DNA from: Buddleja alternifolia | Taxonomy: Eukaryota; Streptophyta; Magnoliopsida; Lamiales; Scrophulariaceae | DNA: 64,000 bases | Assembly (NCBI GenBank): GCA_019426215.1 | Contig: CM033400.1 | Location: 17,902,568 to 17,966,567, forward strand | Direction: 5' to 3' | Part shown: one piece after another, positions 11,633 through 23,613 of the stretch | How positions within the stretch are numbered: the stretch's first letter is position 1 | Layout of the letters: each line of letters begins with the position of its first letter | The notes under the pieces: model-generated | What the model saw: only the letters and a program-made list of their open reading frames with translations | Database searches by the model: none | What the model was told of the DNA's origin: nothing | Position numbers and translations under genes: made by a program

Positions 11633-12272
11633 TTCTTTGGCCCCTTACTCTTTTTGATGTTGGAGAATTACCCTTTCCTTTATTGACTTCAAATTTCTTT
11701 TTGGTCTTTTTCTTCTTCTTCTTTGGCTTTTTAGGGCCTTGAGAGATGACCATAGTAGTCTTCTTTCCTTTAGGCTTCATTTGAGATTGAGCAGTTATGA
11801 ATTTGTTCATTAGCCCTGCTAAGTTGTACTCAATCTCGTTGCAGTTAAAATTAACCACAAAAGAAGAAAATGAGTGAGGAAGTGATTGAAGGATGAGATC
11901 AGTATGGAGTGGGGGATTCATGGTAAAATCAAGAGCCTGAAGTCTCTCAATTCTTGAAATCATTTTTAGTGCATGATCACTAACCTTTTCTCTTTATCTC
12001 ATTTTTGTGCTAAACTGCTCTTTTGATATCTCATATCGAGCCATTCGACTATGCTCCCCATAGAGTTTAGCCAAGTGTGCGAGAATCGCTCTAGACAAGG
12101 TCATCTGATCATGGGAACACTGCAGCTCATTTGACATTGAGCCCAGTATGTACCCGCGCACTTGGATGTTATCCTTCACCCATTTTTCAGGGGCCTCACG
12201 AACTTCCTGAGTGGCCTGCGCCCCCGGTACAGCTGGGATATTGTCGTCCAACACATATTCCAGTGACTCCAT
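11633..12272 (-). pseudogene. Copia element C gag (frameshifted, cut by gap)
   Basis: Minus-strand frame from ATG 12272 (MESLEYVLDD) continues through VRGYILGSMSNEL and LYGEHSRMARYEISKEQF. After a frameshift near 11990 it continues with MISRIERLQALDF, LILQSLPHSFSSFV, LAGLMNKF and a lysine-rich tail. This is the Retrotran_gag/UBN2-type capsid domain of Ty1/copia polyproteins, with the typical L-x-SLP motif. The zinc knuckle, expected right after the lysine tail, falls in the N gap. Upstream are a 1.8-kb leader, a PBS and the LTR at 14069. Two other gags here (23614-24474 and 46804-47198) are relatives. Confidence 0.8.
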
Positions 12273-14050
12273 GTTTAAGACAATTCTTAAATTATGGAGC
12301 TAATCCACATGATTTGGACCAGTAAGGATATTCTTTTTGAGTAAAACAGATAAGGGATTGATAGTCATTTTATCAAGAGAGATATAAAGTTACTGCAGAA
12401 AATAAACGAGATTTAATTAGAATTAATGTAACCGTGTTCCAAGTAATTTTTAAGGGCTTTAATAAAAAGAACTTGGCTCCCACTACATTTTTCGAAATAT
12501 CACACTCCCACTGTGAAATTCCGAAGTCCTCGTTGGTGGACTTCGTAGTGGTGATTGAATTCCTTATAAGATTTCGTGGGTTGCACCTTATTCCAGTTAA
12601 TTGGCCCAATCGTGTTATAAAGTGGTGTCTCACACCGATCCACCATGTGAATGGTTCAATGATCTTTTTCCCATGATTCACTAAACCTCAACCTATGCGA
12701 TAATTATGGTTTATGATTCATCTAAGCTAGCCCTCCGACTTTCCATTGATCTAACAGTTGAATTTCACCTTTCAACCTTATGCTGGTATTTGACAAGAAA
12801 TTTGCTTCGACCAAAGGCGTTAAATGCGCTTAAGAAAAGGATCATATCCTACCTAGGCATAGAACCCCCAGAACAAGTGAAAAGCTATATGTCAGGAAAA
12901 ATATAAGTCTCTTAAGTTCAGTGGAGGGAGGGATACCTCATATCCTTTACAACTTCATATATAATATTGGGAGAATTTTGGTTTGATTATATTGGTCTCA
13001 CTTTGCACATTATCTATTTTAAAAGCACAAAAAATGGATATAGCAAAATAAAGCAATCCTAGAAAGCTAGAAACATACAACCCATGGACTATGTTTCCTA
13101 GATTAGGCCAAGCCAGTGCCCTAATCATTGAAGAAAAACGACCTACAACTAAGCTTCCTTGAACGCCTCTTGTCTCCTTCGTGCTTCTCTTGTATCTCCT
13201 TTCATGGGTTCTATTTATTTTAACTATTACAATGATTTTAAATAGCCTATACATCATTCTAATAAAAGTAATAAAATACATAGGCTCAAATCCGGACCTT
13301 TACAATCATAAAAAGAAATACACCAAAAGAAAAGCCTAAGTCCATGGATTGTATCCCCATCACATAAACATGTTACACATGATATGATATCGAAAGCAAG
13401 AAAACAAAGACATATTTGATTCATGAATTAAAATCTAATTCTTAATTCAGTGTTAAATAATTTTGAGGGCTTAAATTTATCTTGAGCATTAAAATCATAT
13501 TTTAATTATACAATGATTCCCTATCATTGTATTTAGTTTCAAATAAAAAGTCACACTATTAATATTGAAATTAAAATTGCATGAAAGTGAATATTATTTT
13601 CAAATCAATTTTCATTTTAGAAATAAAATCTAATTTTAAATCCAAAATAAAATTACATTTAAAATAATTATTCAATAAAAAAAAATTATCTGTCGGGCCT
13701 GGTCCGACCCACCTAGGATCCTTTTGGGATTGGGCTATTGCTGCGCGGCCAAATTCTCAACCAATAGCAGCATGTTGCTGCGCAGCAACTGCATAGCCCC
13801 TCCATCCTCCTGGTGGTGGGTTTTCCAACCAGATTTCAACTGGGTTCTCGAACCCCGAATTTTTCATGTAATATCCAATAATTTTAAACATCAAAAACAA
13901 TTTTTGAAATGGTTTATAATTAATCAAAATATATCTAAACCTCTGAAAATAAAAACACTTTAAATCTTCATATTGTTCATGCAATCGAAAAGTGGTAAAA
14001 CATGCCAACATACATAATCACCCGCTAAATTCATATATGTCAACCCCTCG
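12273..14050 (-). other. Long leader of copia element C
   Basis: About 1.8 kb between PBS and gag with no credible ORF. AT-rich blocks alternate with short blocks resembling the leader of element B (24475-26380), such as the 'ctcccact' regions near 12510 and 24567. Confidence 0.5.
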
Positions 14051-14052
14051 CT

Positions 14053-14068
14053 ATGGCTCTAATACCAC
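14053..14068 (-). promoter_or_regulatory. Primer binding site of copia C
   Basis: The minus strand reads GTGGTATTAGAGCCAT directly after the LTR end. This is the TGGTATCAGAGCC initiator-Met tRNA PBS of plant copia elements with one change. Confidence 0.8.
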
Positions 14069-15737
14069 TGTTGGGAATAATTGTATCAAAACAGCAGAAG
14101 CGGTACAACAAAAGTTTTCTTATTCCCAAACAGGATCTACCAGGGTCTAGTTGTAAACAACTACGTATATGAAAAGTAAGATTAAAATCACTTACTTGTT
14201 GTAGAGTGATTATCTTGCCCTTCAGTCTTCCAAATCACGAATCGACGGTTGATTTTGATCTAAGTAGCACAAACGTTCTACATTTAAATCATACGCGGGA
14301 ATTGATGGAAGAAAAATCCTGCTTCTCTACCTCAAAGGGGGCGGCTACTAGAGTGGGAGGGGAGAGAGAGTTTTTCTTTTTCTTTTTCTACAATATTCTT
14401 AGAGCTAGGATTTTTGTTCAACGCATGAACTTATGAGATAAAAATACAACCAGTATGTATTTATATCATTTGAACAAAAGACATGGGCTTCACAAGCCTA
14501 CATGGGCTTCTTTTTAAGGCCTATGGCCAGCCCCCATCGGCTCTTATTTATTCCTTTAGTTTATCCCGATTAAATTAATTGAATAAATTAATAATAAATA
14601 ATAATACTAAAATATTATTTCTCTAAGAAATAAATATTTATATATTAATATTTATTAATACATTATTCAAAATAATTTATTTATTTATTTATCACATAAA
14701 AAAATATTATTAAGTATCTAATACTTAATATTATACTACAAAAATACTCCATCATTTTTATTCATCTTTTCCCTTTTTAAGCGTGACTCTTTTAGGATCG
14801 TCTCATTTGGCAATTGGAGGATTCCAAAGGATGTGGGTCCCCGTAGCCTACTTCGCAGCCCACACCGTAACCCAAATAAGAACGAATGATTAGGATCATT
14901 CTATCAACCTTTTCCAACATGATTATTGTGTGATCGCAACCATTTTACTCTTATACTGATGAGTATAGACCATGGTAAATGTCAAATCATTAACTCATCT
15001 TTACTTTCTATTTATAGTAAGTGGAGATCACTATAGTTTCCTATTACAGAAATGTTCATCACTTTGGATCTCACTTGCTCATAAATAATTAAGTGATAAT
15101 TACTCGTTCACCTACAAGAGAGTAAATTCTTTCTTGGTAAGTAGTTGAGACTGCTACTTGTGCATTAGATCGTAGTTCGAGGTCGACCCCACCCAAGGGT
15201 GTTCTGAATCTAGCTACTCTAATGACAAACCTAATGTCTCAAGTACATCTCCAACTCAATCCCTCAAGTCGAGGGTTCATCACACTTTACATCTTATATC
15301 AATTTCATCATTGACTGTCAACAAGTGAAAAACCCATGTGACGAAATTGATGTGAGTCATGTTCGAGCACATTGATCTCCTTCAATGTCTTCATGGTGTT
15401 AGCTCCCACTACGATCAACACTTATCGCCACTGGAGCTCTTACCATACAAGTCGTAAGTAATTCTCAACGCCCTATTGAGATTACATAACTTGCGAACTA
15501 TATTTAGTACATAAGTATTTAACTTTTCCAGTGTTGTTTCTATTATCACATAAGGAGTGGGAAGTCTACTCTTGGGTACTTGGGCCTTCAGTTAATTACA
15601 TATTTATACGAATGCAATAAAAAAAGTAATAAGCAAAGATGCCTTCATGTATAGGTTTTAATTAATAATACGATTACATTGTTTTATGCCTTATTACAAT
15701 CTATCATCCTTGCATTCGAGGGCATATTCCTAAGACA
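14069..15737 (-). repeat. 5' LTR of copia element C
   Basis: 1669 bp. On the minus strand it starts TGTCTTAGGAATATGCCC at 15737 and ends CAATTATTCCCAACA at 14069, next to a PBS. A TATA box (ATATAAATACAT) lies near 14460. It is related to the solo LTR at 9756-11363, which has the same TATGCCCTC start block. Confidence 0.8.
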
Positions 15738-16189
15738 TCGTGTGTCATTAGGTGGTGGATTTCTCTTCAAGTTCGTTCAGACGTGTGGGCTCAAGGAATT
15801 ACTTAATTCCAAGCTCATCACTTCTTATATATACCTAATACTAGTTCAGTCAAAACCTAACACTCACATTAGACTTGACAGCAAAGAAAGAAGAAGAGAA
15901 AAATCTCTCTCTCCTTCCCTAGTAACCATCGGCCATAGTGTGTCGTAGGGTGGTGGATTTTTCTTCAAGTTCATTCAGACGTGATATCTAGAGGCAGGAG
16001 TTTCGAATTGCTACTACCTGGAAGATCAAGTCTTTAATCAAATCAAAAGATTAGTGAAAAAGATGAAATTGGATTTCATCATTATGTTAATTTTCTAAAT
16101 TATAAAATCATTAAAATCCAAAAGTGATCCGATTGTGAATCCGAATATGTATTTACGTTTCCGCTGGGCATAAACCAGGATTCACAACA
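15738..16189 (+). repeat. Fragment of another copia LTR (D)
   Basis: It ends ...GGATTCACAACA at 16189 and has a TATATATACC box near 15827, so the sense is plus. A roughly 50-bp block with 'gtggtggatt' and 'ttcagacgtg' occurs at 15736-15787 and again at 15934-15985, an internal duplication at 198-bp offset. It is truncated on the left by LTR C. Confidence 0.5.
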
Positions 16190-16490
16190 GAAGCAAGTCT
16201 TTTAGGTTTGTCAATATCTTTAATGTTGACAAACTTATTCATGACTTGGAACATGGTTTAAGGACACAGCCTTAGAGACGTATTCCATCATTGCCATTCC
16301 CAATGCGCGATGACGTCTCATAGTCATGTGTGATCCTAAGGGACTTTATTCTAACATATGCAAGATATAAATACAAGAATAAAGAATGTCATAATAATTG
16401 ACTTTATTTATAAGGAAAAGATTGTCTATAAAGCTTCTATTACAAGATAGGTGCCCAAATAAATTGGCGCGTCGGGCATCTACTCTATCA
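16190..16490 (-). repeat. Truncated 3' LTR of copia element B (family X)
   Basis: The minus strand starts TGATAGAGTAGATGCCC at 16490, 15 bp after the pol stop. It matches the first 300 bp of the family X LTRs at 26425 (+) and 31943 (-). It is cut at 16190 by LTR fragment D. Confidence 0.75.
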
Positions 16491-16504
16491 ATATCCCACT
16501 TGAC

Positions 16505-19133
16505 CTAGAGACAATTGCCCATGTCTTTGAGTATCATCCTTGTGAGATGTTTGTCAAACACCTTTTTGCTAATGAGTTTGGTAAAGGGGGTATGCTACGT
16601 TATCTGTCGAGTCCACATGATCCATTAGGATTTTGCCTTTCCCAACGATGCGCCCGATTAAATGGTATCGCCTTGGTATGTTCTTGGATTTCTGATGAGA
16701 CCTAGGCTCTTGTGATTACGCAATAACCTTATTGTTATCATAGTACACCGATACCGAGTACCGAGTTAACAACAAATGAACGACACCCAATTCCTGGATG
16801 AAGTTCCTCATCCAAATAGCTTCTTTTGCAGCTTCCGAAGCTGCAATATACTCTGCTTCAGTGGTGGAGTCAGCGATAGTGGATTGCTTGGTACTTTTCT
16901 AACTCACCATGCCACCATTAAGCAAGAAGACAAAATCCAAAACAGACTTTGAGTCATCCACATACATATGGAAACTAGAGTCTATGAAGCACTCTAATTC
17001 TAATTCTCCATTCCCAATGACTAAGAACAAATCTTTAGTTCTCTTTAGATACTTAAGAATTGCCTTGACTGTGGTCTAGTGTTCTTTACCAGGATTCGCC
17101 TGATAGTGACTACACACTCCCAGTGCATATGCTACATCAAGTCTTGTGCATATCACATAGTACATTATGCTACCTATGGCAGATGCATAAGGTATACGAG
17201 ACATCCTCTCTCTTTCTTGCCTTGTCTTGGGAGACATTGCCTTGGAAAGAGTGATTCCATGTCCCATAGGCAAGAATCCTCTCTTGGATTCTTACACGTT
17301 AAACCTTTTTAGCACTCTACCGATATACAAGGATTGAGAGAGACCTAGCAGCCTATTCAATCTATCTCAGTAGATCTTCATACCCAGTATGTAAGATGCT
17401 TCTCCCATATCCTTCATGGAGAATTGATTGGATAACCATACTTTAGTTGATTGCATCAATCCTATATCGTTTCTAATTAGGAGGATGTTGTCAACGTAAA
17501 GTACTAAGAATGTGACCGCGCTACCACTAAACTTTTTGTACACACAAGCTTCATTAGCATTTTGAACATATCCATGCTTTTGTATGACAGTGTCAAAATG
17601 CCAATTCCAGCTTTGGAAAGTTTGTTTGAGTCCATAAATGGATCTCTGGAGCTTACATACCTTGTGTTCGCCCCCTCTGGATATGAAATCCTCTGGCTAC
17701 TACATGTATATCTCTTCCTCAATGTCCCCATTGAAAAATGCAGTTTTCACATCCATCTGTCAAATATCAAAGTCAAGATATGCAGATATAGCTAGAAGAA
17801 TCCTAATGGATATCAACATCACCACCAGCGAGAAAGTTTCCTCATAGTCAATTCCTTATCTTTGAGTGAACCCTTTCGCCACGAGTCAAGCCTTATAGGT
17901 TACAACCTGTCCATCCGCTCCAAGCTTTCGCTTATAAACCCACTACAGCCAATAGGCTTAATACATTCAGGTGGGCCCACCAAGGTCCATACCTTGTTGG
18001 AGTACATGGAGTCCATTTCAGATCTCATGGCTTCTAGCCATTTTCCCGAATTAATATCTAACATTGCTTCCTCATATCTTTTAGGATCTAAACCGATTTG
18101 AGGGTCCTCTGATTTGCTCTCTTATAAATGGCCGAAACATCTTTCAGGGGAGAACGAGACCCTTTTGGATCTTCTCAAAAGTTGTGTATTTTTAGGTTGG
18201 TCTTCATTTCTTGCTTGTGTGGTATCAGGAGAAAGTGTCGATAGTTCTTGAGGTGTCTCATTACTTTGAGTTTCCTCAATCATAATGACCAACCCTTTTC
18301 TATCCAATAGAAATTCTTTCTCCAAGAAAGTCGCATTCCTTGAAATAATAACTTTTTGTTCCAAGGGGTCACAGAAATAATATCCGAGAGTTTTCTTTGG
18401 AGATCCCACAAACTTGCATAGCATGGATCTTGCATCCAATTTATCTCCCACAAGCTGCTTCACGTAAGCAGTGCACCCCCACACCTTAAGGTGTTTGTAT
18501 GAGAGTATCTTACCACACTACAACTCCTATGGAACCTTTGGCAAAGACTTGGAAGACAACCTATTCAACAGATAAGCCGCAAATTCCAATGTATAGCCCC
18601 ACATGGAGTTTGGAACTTCAGTGAAACTCATCATGGATTGAACCATGTCCAACAAGGTTCAATTTCGACAGTCAGCTACCCCATTCAGTTGAGGCGTGCC
18701 AGGTAGAGTCCACTGTGAGAGAATCACATTCTCTTTTAAATAATCAAGAAATTCAGTGGAAAGATATTCCTCCTCCTCGATCAGATCGAAGCTTTTATAT
18801 CTTTCCCATATGCCTTTCTACTTCGTGGTCTAAACTTTTTAAATTTCTCAAAAGACTCAGGCTTGTATCTAATCAGATACACATAACCATACCGTGAGTA
18901 ATCATCTGTAAATGTTATGAAGTAATTGCACCCCCCTCCACTTATGCTAAGAGGACCGAACACGTTGGCGTAGATCCAATCCAACACCTCCTTGGCTCGC
19001 TCTCCTTTCCCGGTGAAAGGTAACTTGGTCATTTTTCTCTTAAGACAAAATTAGCAAGTAGTCAATTCATTCAAATCATTAATATTCAAATGACTTGATA
19101 GGCTTCGAATCCTTTTTTTGGAAATATGACGTA
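16505..19133 (-). pseudogene. Copia element B pol: integrase, RT, RNase H (broken)
   Basis: Reading the minus strand: FxxKGERAKEVLDWIYANVFGP and FTDDYSRYGYVYL (integrase core, 19032-18781); MWGCTAYVKQLVGDKLD and GYYFCDPLEQKVIISRNATF (integrase tail, 18484-18122); degraded RT, then LPMGHGITLSKAMSP and IPYASAIGSIMY (17273-17076); and a degraded RNase H ending at a TAG at 16505. The first catalytic Asp region reads ANVFGP instead of (T)DLFGP/TDVCGP, so the integrase is dead as well as frameshifted. The protein order and the PYASAIGSIMY motif are those of the common copia polyprotein. The left part of the gene continues beyond the hAT insertion, at 23244. Confidence 0.85.
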
Positions 19134-19141
19134 GTCTAGCA
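19134..19141. repeat. hAT target duplication, left
   Basis: GTCTAGCA, repeated exactly at 23236-23243. Eight bases is the standard hAT duplication length. Confidence 0.95.
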
Positions 19142-19152
19142 TAGGGATGGCA

Positions 19153-19265
19153 ACGGTTCCGGGTAGGACCCGGAACCGACCCGACGGTTCCGGTTCCTGG
19201 TTCTGGTTCTAAGAATTTTTGGCCCCAGCGGTTCCGGGTCGGTTCCGAGTAGGACCCGGAACCGA
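19153..19265. repeat. Left subterminal repeats of the hAT element
   Basis: Repeated and inverted GGTTCCGG / ACCCGGAACCGA units within the first 125 bp, mirrored at the right end. In hAT elements such repeats bind the transposase BED domain. Confidence 0.75.
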
Positions 19266-20138
19266 TTTTTTTTTTATTTTTTTTTTTAGTAGTGGGTTCT
19301 ATTAAATCTATTTTAATTTTGATTTTTTGCCCAAAGTTTCAAATCAGAAAACAAGGGAAGAACCGAAGAAGAAGAACACTTCTCTCAATCTCCCACCTCT
19401 CAACGTCTCAACGGGACCACCAACCACCGTCGCTGCTCGGCTCTCACTTTCCGGCGGCCGGAACACCCCCCCTTTTCCAGTAGCCGAGCAAGCTAGTCTA
19501 ATCTTCTCTTTATTTGGTATGTCAAAACTCAAAGGCCCCCCAAGTTTTGTGAAAATGTCTAGTTGAAATAAATTATCGATTCTTTTTCCTATGTAAATAT
19601 TATTTGAAATGCGCACCTTAATTGTAAAAATTTGGTATTTCATCAAGTTGATGAAGCCGTGCATTATCTCAGTCTATATGGATGTTTGAAGAAAACAGGG
19701 CGCAGTTTCAGTAGAGGGTTTCTGATAGTTTTTAGAGCTAAAAGATGGGAAATTTCCAATTTTTGACCACCTGCTCATGGTTGATGGAATTGATTTTTGT
19801 TATCTTATTATATATATTGCTGCACTTGCAGGGTTTGGCTCCTGTACCATGCTGTAACATTGTTCTTCGTGTTTTGGATTGAAACAAGAATTCTTTAATT
19901 ACATTCAAAGTTTTGATACTCATATCTCATTTGTATGGACTTGTTCTGAGTAAGGATTGTACAAATTCTATAACTCCATTCATCACATACTTTCGATAGA
20001 ATTGCTTTCGTCCACAACGAAACTGGAAAAATGAGTGTTTCCTGATTACCATTTGACTCCACTGATGATTCCGCCTGGTCTAAATTTGTTTCCAAGGAAG
20101 TTTATTAAGGAACACTTTTTTGTCCTTTGGATTTGCAG

Positions 20139-22197
20139 ATGGAACCAGAAGAACGTGATTCTCTACCATCCATCGATTTACGAGATAGTAGTACGGAGAT
20201 GGGGGATATTTGTTTAGAGATATGAACTGGGAAGATATATTGTTTCTGGTAAAAGGAAGCTAACTTCAGACGTATGGGCTCACTTCAAAAGAATTAAGGT
20301 TGACGGGTGTCAATATGGAGAGTGTAGTTGTGGAACAAAATCAAGCTCCCAGTAAAATGGAACATCTAGCTTAAGCAAGCATTATAATATCTCTTGTAAA
20401 AAAAGGTCCGGAGGTAGCGGTGTTCGTCAAAGCCCGTCGATGGCAAACAAGAAAGTCGTTGGAAGCCAAGAGCATAAAACATTCAATGAAGAAGAAACAA
20501 GACGTCAACTTGCCATGATGGTTGTTCTACATCATTATCCTCTAAGCATGGTTGAGCATGTTGGCTTTCGGGAGTTCGTTGCTAGCTTCAAGTCAAGCTT
20601 TCAGATGATCTCGAGAAACACTCTTAAGAATGACATTAGAAGATTTATGGTGATGAGAAGGTCAAGTGTCGAAATCTTTAGAGAAGCTTAAGTGTTGAAT
20701 TGCCATCACAATTGACATGTGGACATCAAGCAACAGCAAGATAGGCTTTATGGCAATTACAGGACATTACATTGACGATTCATGGATCTTACAAAGTTGC
20801 ATTTTGAGGTATTTTAAATAATTTAATTATTTAGATTTGTTATTGCGTTTATGTACTTGGAAATTTTACTTGTGATATTCAATTACTTTGTGTAGGTTTA
20901 TATATGTTCAAGCTCCACATACCGCCGAAGCTTTGTCGGACCATCTTATTGATACGTTGGTCGATTGGAACATCGATCGGAAACTATCGACCATCACCGT
21001 AGACAATTGTACGACTAATGATGCTATGATTGATCACATCTTGGAAAAGCTCCCAAACAAAGATTTGCCATTGGATGGAAAGGTAATACACATGCGTTGT
21101 TGTGCTCATATTCTTAATTTGATTGTTAAAGATGGTTTAGGAGTAATTAATGATGCAGTTGAGAGGATACGAGATAGTGTGGTTTTTTGGACTGCTTCCC
21201 TGCTAGAGTAGAAAGATTTGAGGAATGTGTCCGTCATCAGTTGAATATAAATAGTACTAAAAGATTGTCTCTTGATGTAAAACTCGTTGGAATTCCACTT
21301 ATTTGATGCTCGAAACTGCTATTTTCTATAAGGATGTTTTTCCACGAGTTAAACTTCGAGAGAAATACTACAAAGATCTACCAACTGATGAGGATTGGGT
21401 AAATGCAATAGAAATTGTGAGAAGTTGAAAGTTTTTTATAAAACAACTAAGATGTTCTCTGGGACTTTTTATATCCTACTTCGAACTTTTACTTTTCAAG
21501 TATTTGTGATATTAAGATAAAATAAATGAGTGGGCAAATAGTCCAAATTGGATGATTCAAACATGTCAGATAAATGTTTGAGAAAATTGACAAGTATTGG
21601 AAAACTTGTCATGTCATGATGGGGGTTGCTGCTGTTTTAGACCCGAGGTATAAGATGATATTGGTTGAGTATTACTTCCAACTGATTTATGGCGAAACAT
21701 CGCAGTCTAAAATTGATGAAATTCGTCATAATTGTTATAAGTTGTTGAGTGACTATCAGTCGAGAGCTACAACTATGAGGAGCGATAGCTCAGCTCAAGT
21801 AGTAGGGAAAGCCTTGGAAGCATATGGCGATGAAAGTGTTTTGATTCACTAGTGCATCCACATTTGATTCGAGGGTTATGATCGATTTGTGGCTTCACGT
21901 TTTACTATCCACTCAGCTTCTTTGACTTCTGAGTTGGATGTATATTTGGAGGAGAGTGTCTTGCCAAGAATGCAAAATTTGATGTGTTTAGTTGGTGGAA
22001 GGTAAATGGATTGAAATATCCTATCTTACAAATTATGGCAAGAGATATTTTAGCTATTCCGTTTCAACAGTTGCATCAGAATCCGCCTTTAGTACTAGCG
22101 GAAGATTGATAAGCCCACATCGGAGTAGGCTCCATCCTTCACTGTGGAGGCGTTGATGTGTTCTCGTTCTTGGTTATGGAAAGAGAAAAATGGTAAG
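20139..22197 (+). pseudogene. hAT transposase (zinc finger BED, RNase H-like, hATC), broken
   Basis: ATG at 20139 (MEPEERDSLPSIDL) directly follows a TTTGCAG acceptor-like site. A BED zinc finger is readable at about 20268-20405: VWAHFKRI, CSC, then GTSSLSKH and a final Cys. Next come FNEEETRRQLAMMVVLHHYPLS (20473-20540), DNCTTNDAMID and MRCCAHILNLIVKDGL (RNase H-like core with the CCAH motif, 20998-21137), and VAAVLDPRYKM with YKLLSDY (21625-21760). Last is a C-terminal dimerisation region with SELDVYLEE, FSWWKVNGLKYPIL, MARDILAIP and STVASESAFSTSGR (21930-22110). At least five stops or frameshifts make it inactive. A putative intron lies between 20810 and 20895. It is of the plant RICESLEEPER/DAYSLEEPER-like type, by domain order only. 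Confidence 0.9.
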
Positions 22198-22531
22198 TAA
22201 CTTTGAGTTCGATTTTATATCATTTAATGTTACATATTATTATATATTATTATTATTATTCCCTATTTCTTTGTTTATTTTGTTAGGTACTTGTCCCACG
22301 TTTGGTAATTTATCGGCTTGCCCTACGATATTGGATGAGGAGGAGGAGGAAGAAGAAGAAGAATGTGGCGTTGAACGACTTAGTTAATTTAATTATTATG
22401 TCACAATTGATAAATTTAATTATGTCGAAACATTGAATCATCTTAGTTTGATGCTTAGTTCTTCATTCCTTTTTGCTTCCTCTTTTTTAACTTTTATCTT
22501 ATTAAAGCATGACTTTTGTGGAACTTTAATT

Positions 22532-22670
22532 GTGTAATGTATCATCCCTTTTGCATTGAATAGAATTGAATCGGCTGGAGTTTGCTATGTCTAACTAGTG
22601 TAATGTATCATCCCTTTTGCATTGAATAGAATTGTGTAATGTATCATCCCTTTTGCATTGAATAGAATTG
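22532..22670 (+). repeat. Triplicated 37-bp repeat in hAT 3' region
   Basis: A 37-bp unit beginning GTGTAATGTATCATCCC occurs at 22532-22568, 22598-22634 and 22634-22670. Copies one and three are followed by the same GAATCGGCTGGAG. Confidence 0.85.
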
Positions 22671-23014
22671 AATCGGCTGGAGATTGTGATGTGTCTAATA
22701 TGTGACTGGTTTATATTTAGATACTTGAGAGCAATAATGACCCATTAAATTTTATTTTGAAATATGAGTATTTGTAATGTGATGTAAAAAAACTAGCAAT
22801 AATGCTTAAGCAAGTCAAAATGCATTGCCTGCTAACTAGATGGATATAATGAAACCTTGCACTAAATTAATGGTATGAGTTGATGAGTTAGAACATTAGC
22901 TTGAACATTCTCTCTTTCGGATTTCGAATTAGGGAGTGAAATTTTTCAAAATTTATCACAATAACAAGCAATAATATATATATATATAAAGGGGGTCTCG
23001 ACTCGCGAGTCTCG

Positions 23015-23220
23015 CAGATCCGGTTCCTAAGAAGTCTTGCGGGTATCGGTTCCGGTTCCTAAACGGGTCCTTGCAGTTATCGGTTCTGGTTCCTAAACGG
23101 GTACTTGTGGGTAGCGGTTCCGGTTCCTACACGGGTCCTTGCGGGTCTAGCGGTTCCGGTTCCTTCACTATGCGGTTCCGGTTCCGGTTCCGGTTCTGAT
23201 AGAACCGACCCGAAACCGCC
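23015..23220. repeat. Right subterminal repeats of the hAT element
   Basis: At least six units of GGTTCCGGTTCCT followed by an ACGGGTCCTTG-type linker, ending in a run of four GGTTCC units before the terminal repeat. Confidence 0.85.
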
Positions 23221-23235
23221 CCGTTGCCATCCCTA

Positions 23236-23243
23236 GTCTAGCA
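23236..23243. repeat. hAT target duplication, right
   Basis: GTCTAGCA, identical to 19134-19141. Confidence 0.95.
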
Positions 23244-23613
23244 TGCCAGATGTGTGCGTCTATTTGATTATCTAATTTGTGTTTTTTACTTTGTTTAATA
23301 TGGAGATTAGAAATACGGGGAAAATATTATAAAGACGGTCTTGCAATTTCGATTCTAAGATAAGGGAAGATTCATAAAACAAAAGTAAACTTTTATTATG
23401 AATCTCAAGAAAATATCCATCTCGATCCAAACAAATAATAGAAATGATATTTCTTATTATCTCAGGAACAAAATAAACAAATTTAAAACTAATTTTCTAT
23501 CTCCTAGATCTAAGTAGATAGTCCCCATGGCTTTGGCAGCAACCATTGATCCATTTCCATCCTCATGGTCATCTCTCTCTACTTAGTTCCTGCTTCTTGT
23601 CATCACCTGCAAA
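23244..23613 (-). pseudogene. Copia B protease/pre-integrase remnant
   Basis: Degraded minus-strand coding sequence between gag and the hAT insertion. Only fragments are readable, such as the start of a pre-integrase-like block at the hAT junction that resumes as HISKKRIRSL at 19133. Many stops. Confidence 0.5.

Larger units (their letters stand above)
19142..23235 (+). mobile_element. hAT transposon, 4094 bp, non-functional
   Basis: Terminal inverted repeats TAGGGATGGCAACGG (left) and CCGTTGCCATCCCTA (right) are perfect over 15 bp and flanked by an 8-bp duplication. The ends carry subterminal repeats of GGTTCCGG units on both sides. It contains a decayed transposase gene on the plus strand. 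It is inserted in the pre-integrase part of copia B pol, so it is younger than B. Confidence 0.97.

Noticed and set aside
19292..19566. Short plus-strand frames at the 5' end of the hAT element
   Set aside because: Located before the BED domain start; no similarity to transposase parts, so likely leader.
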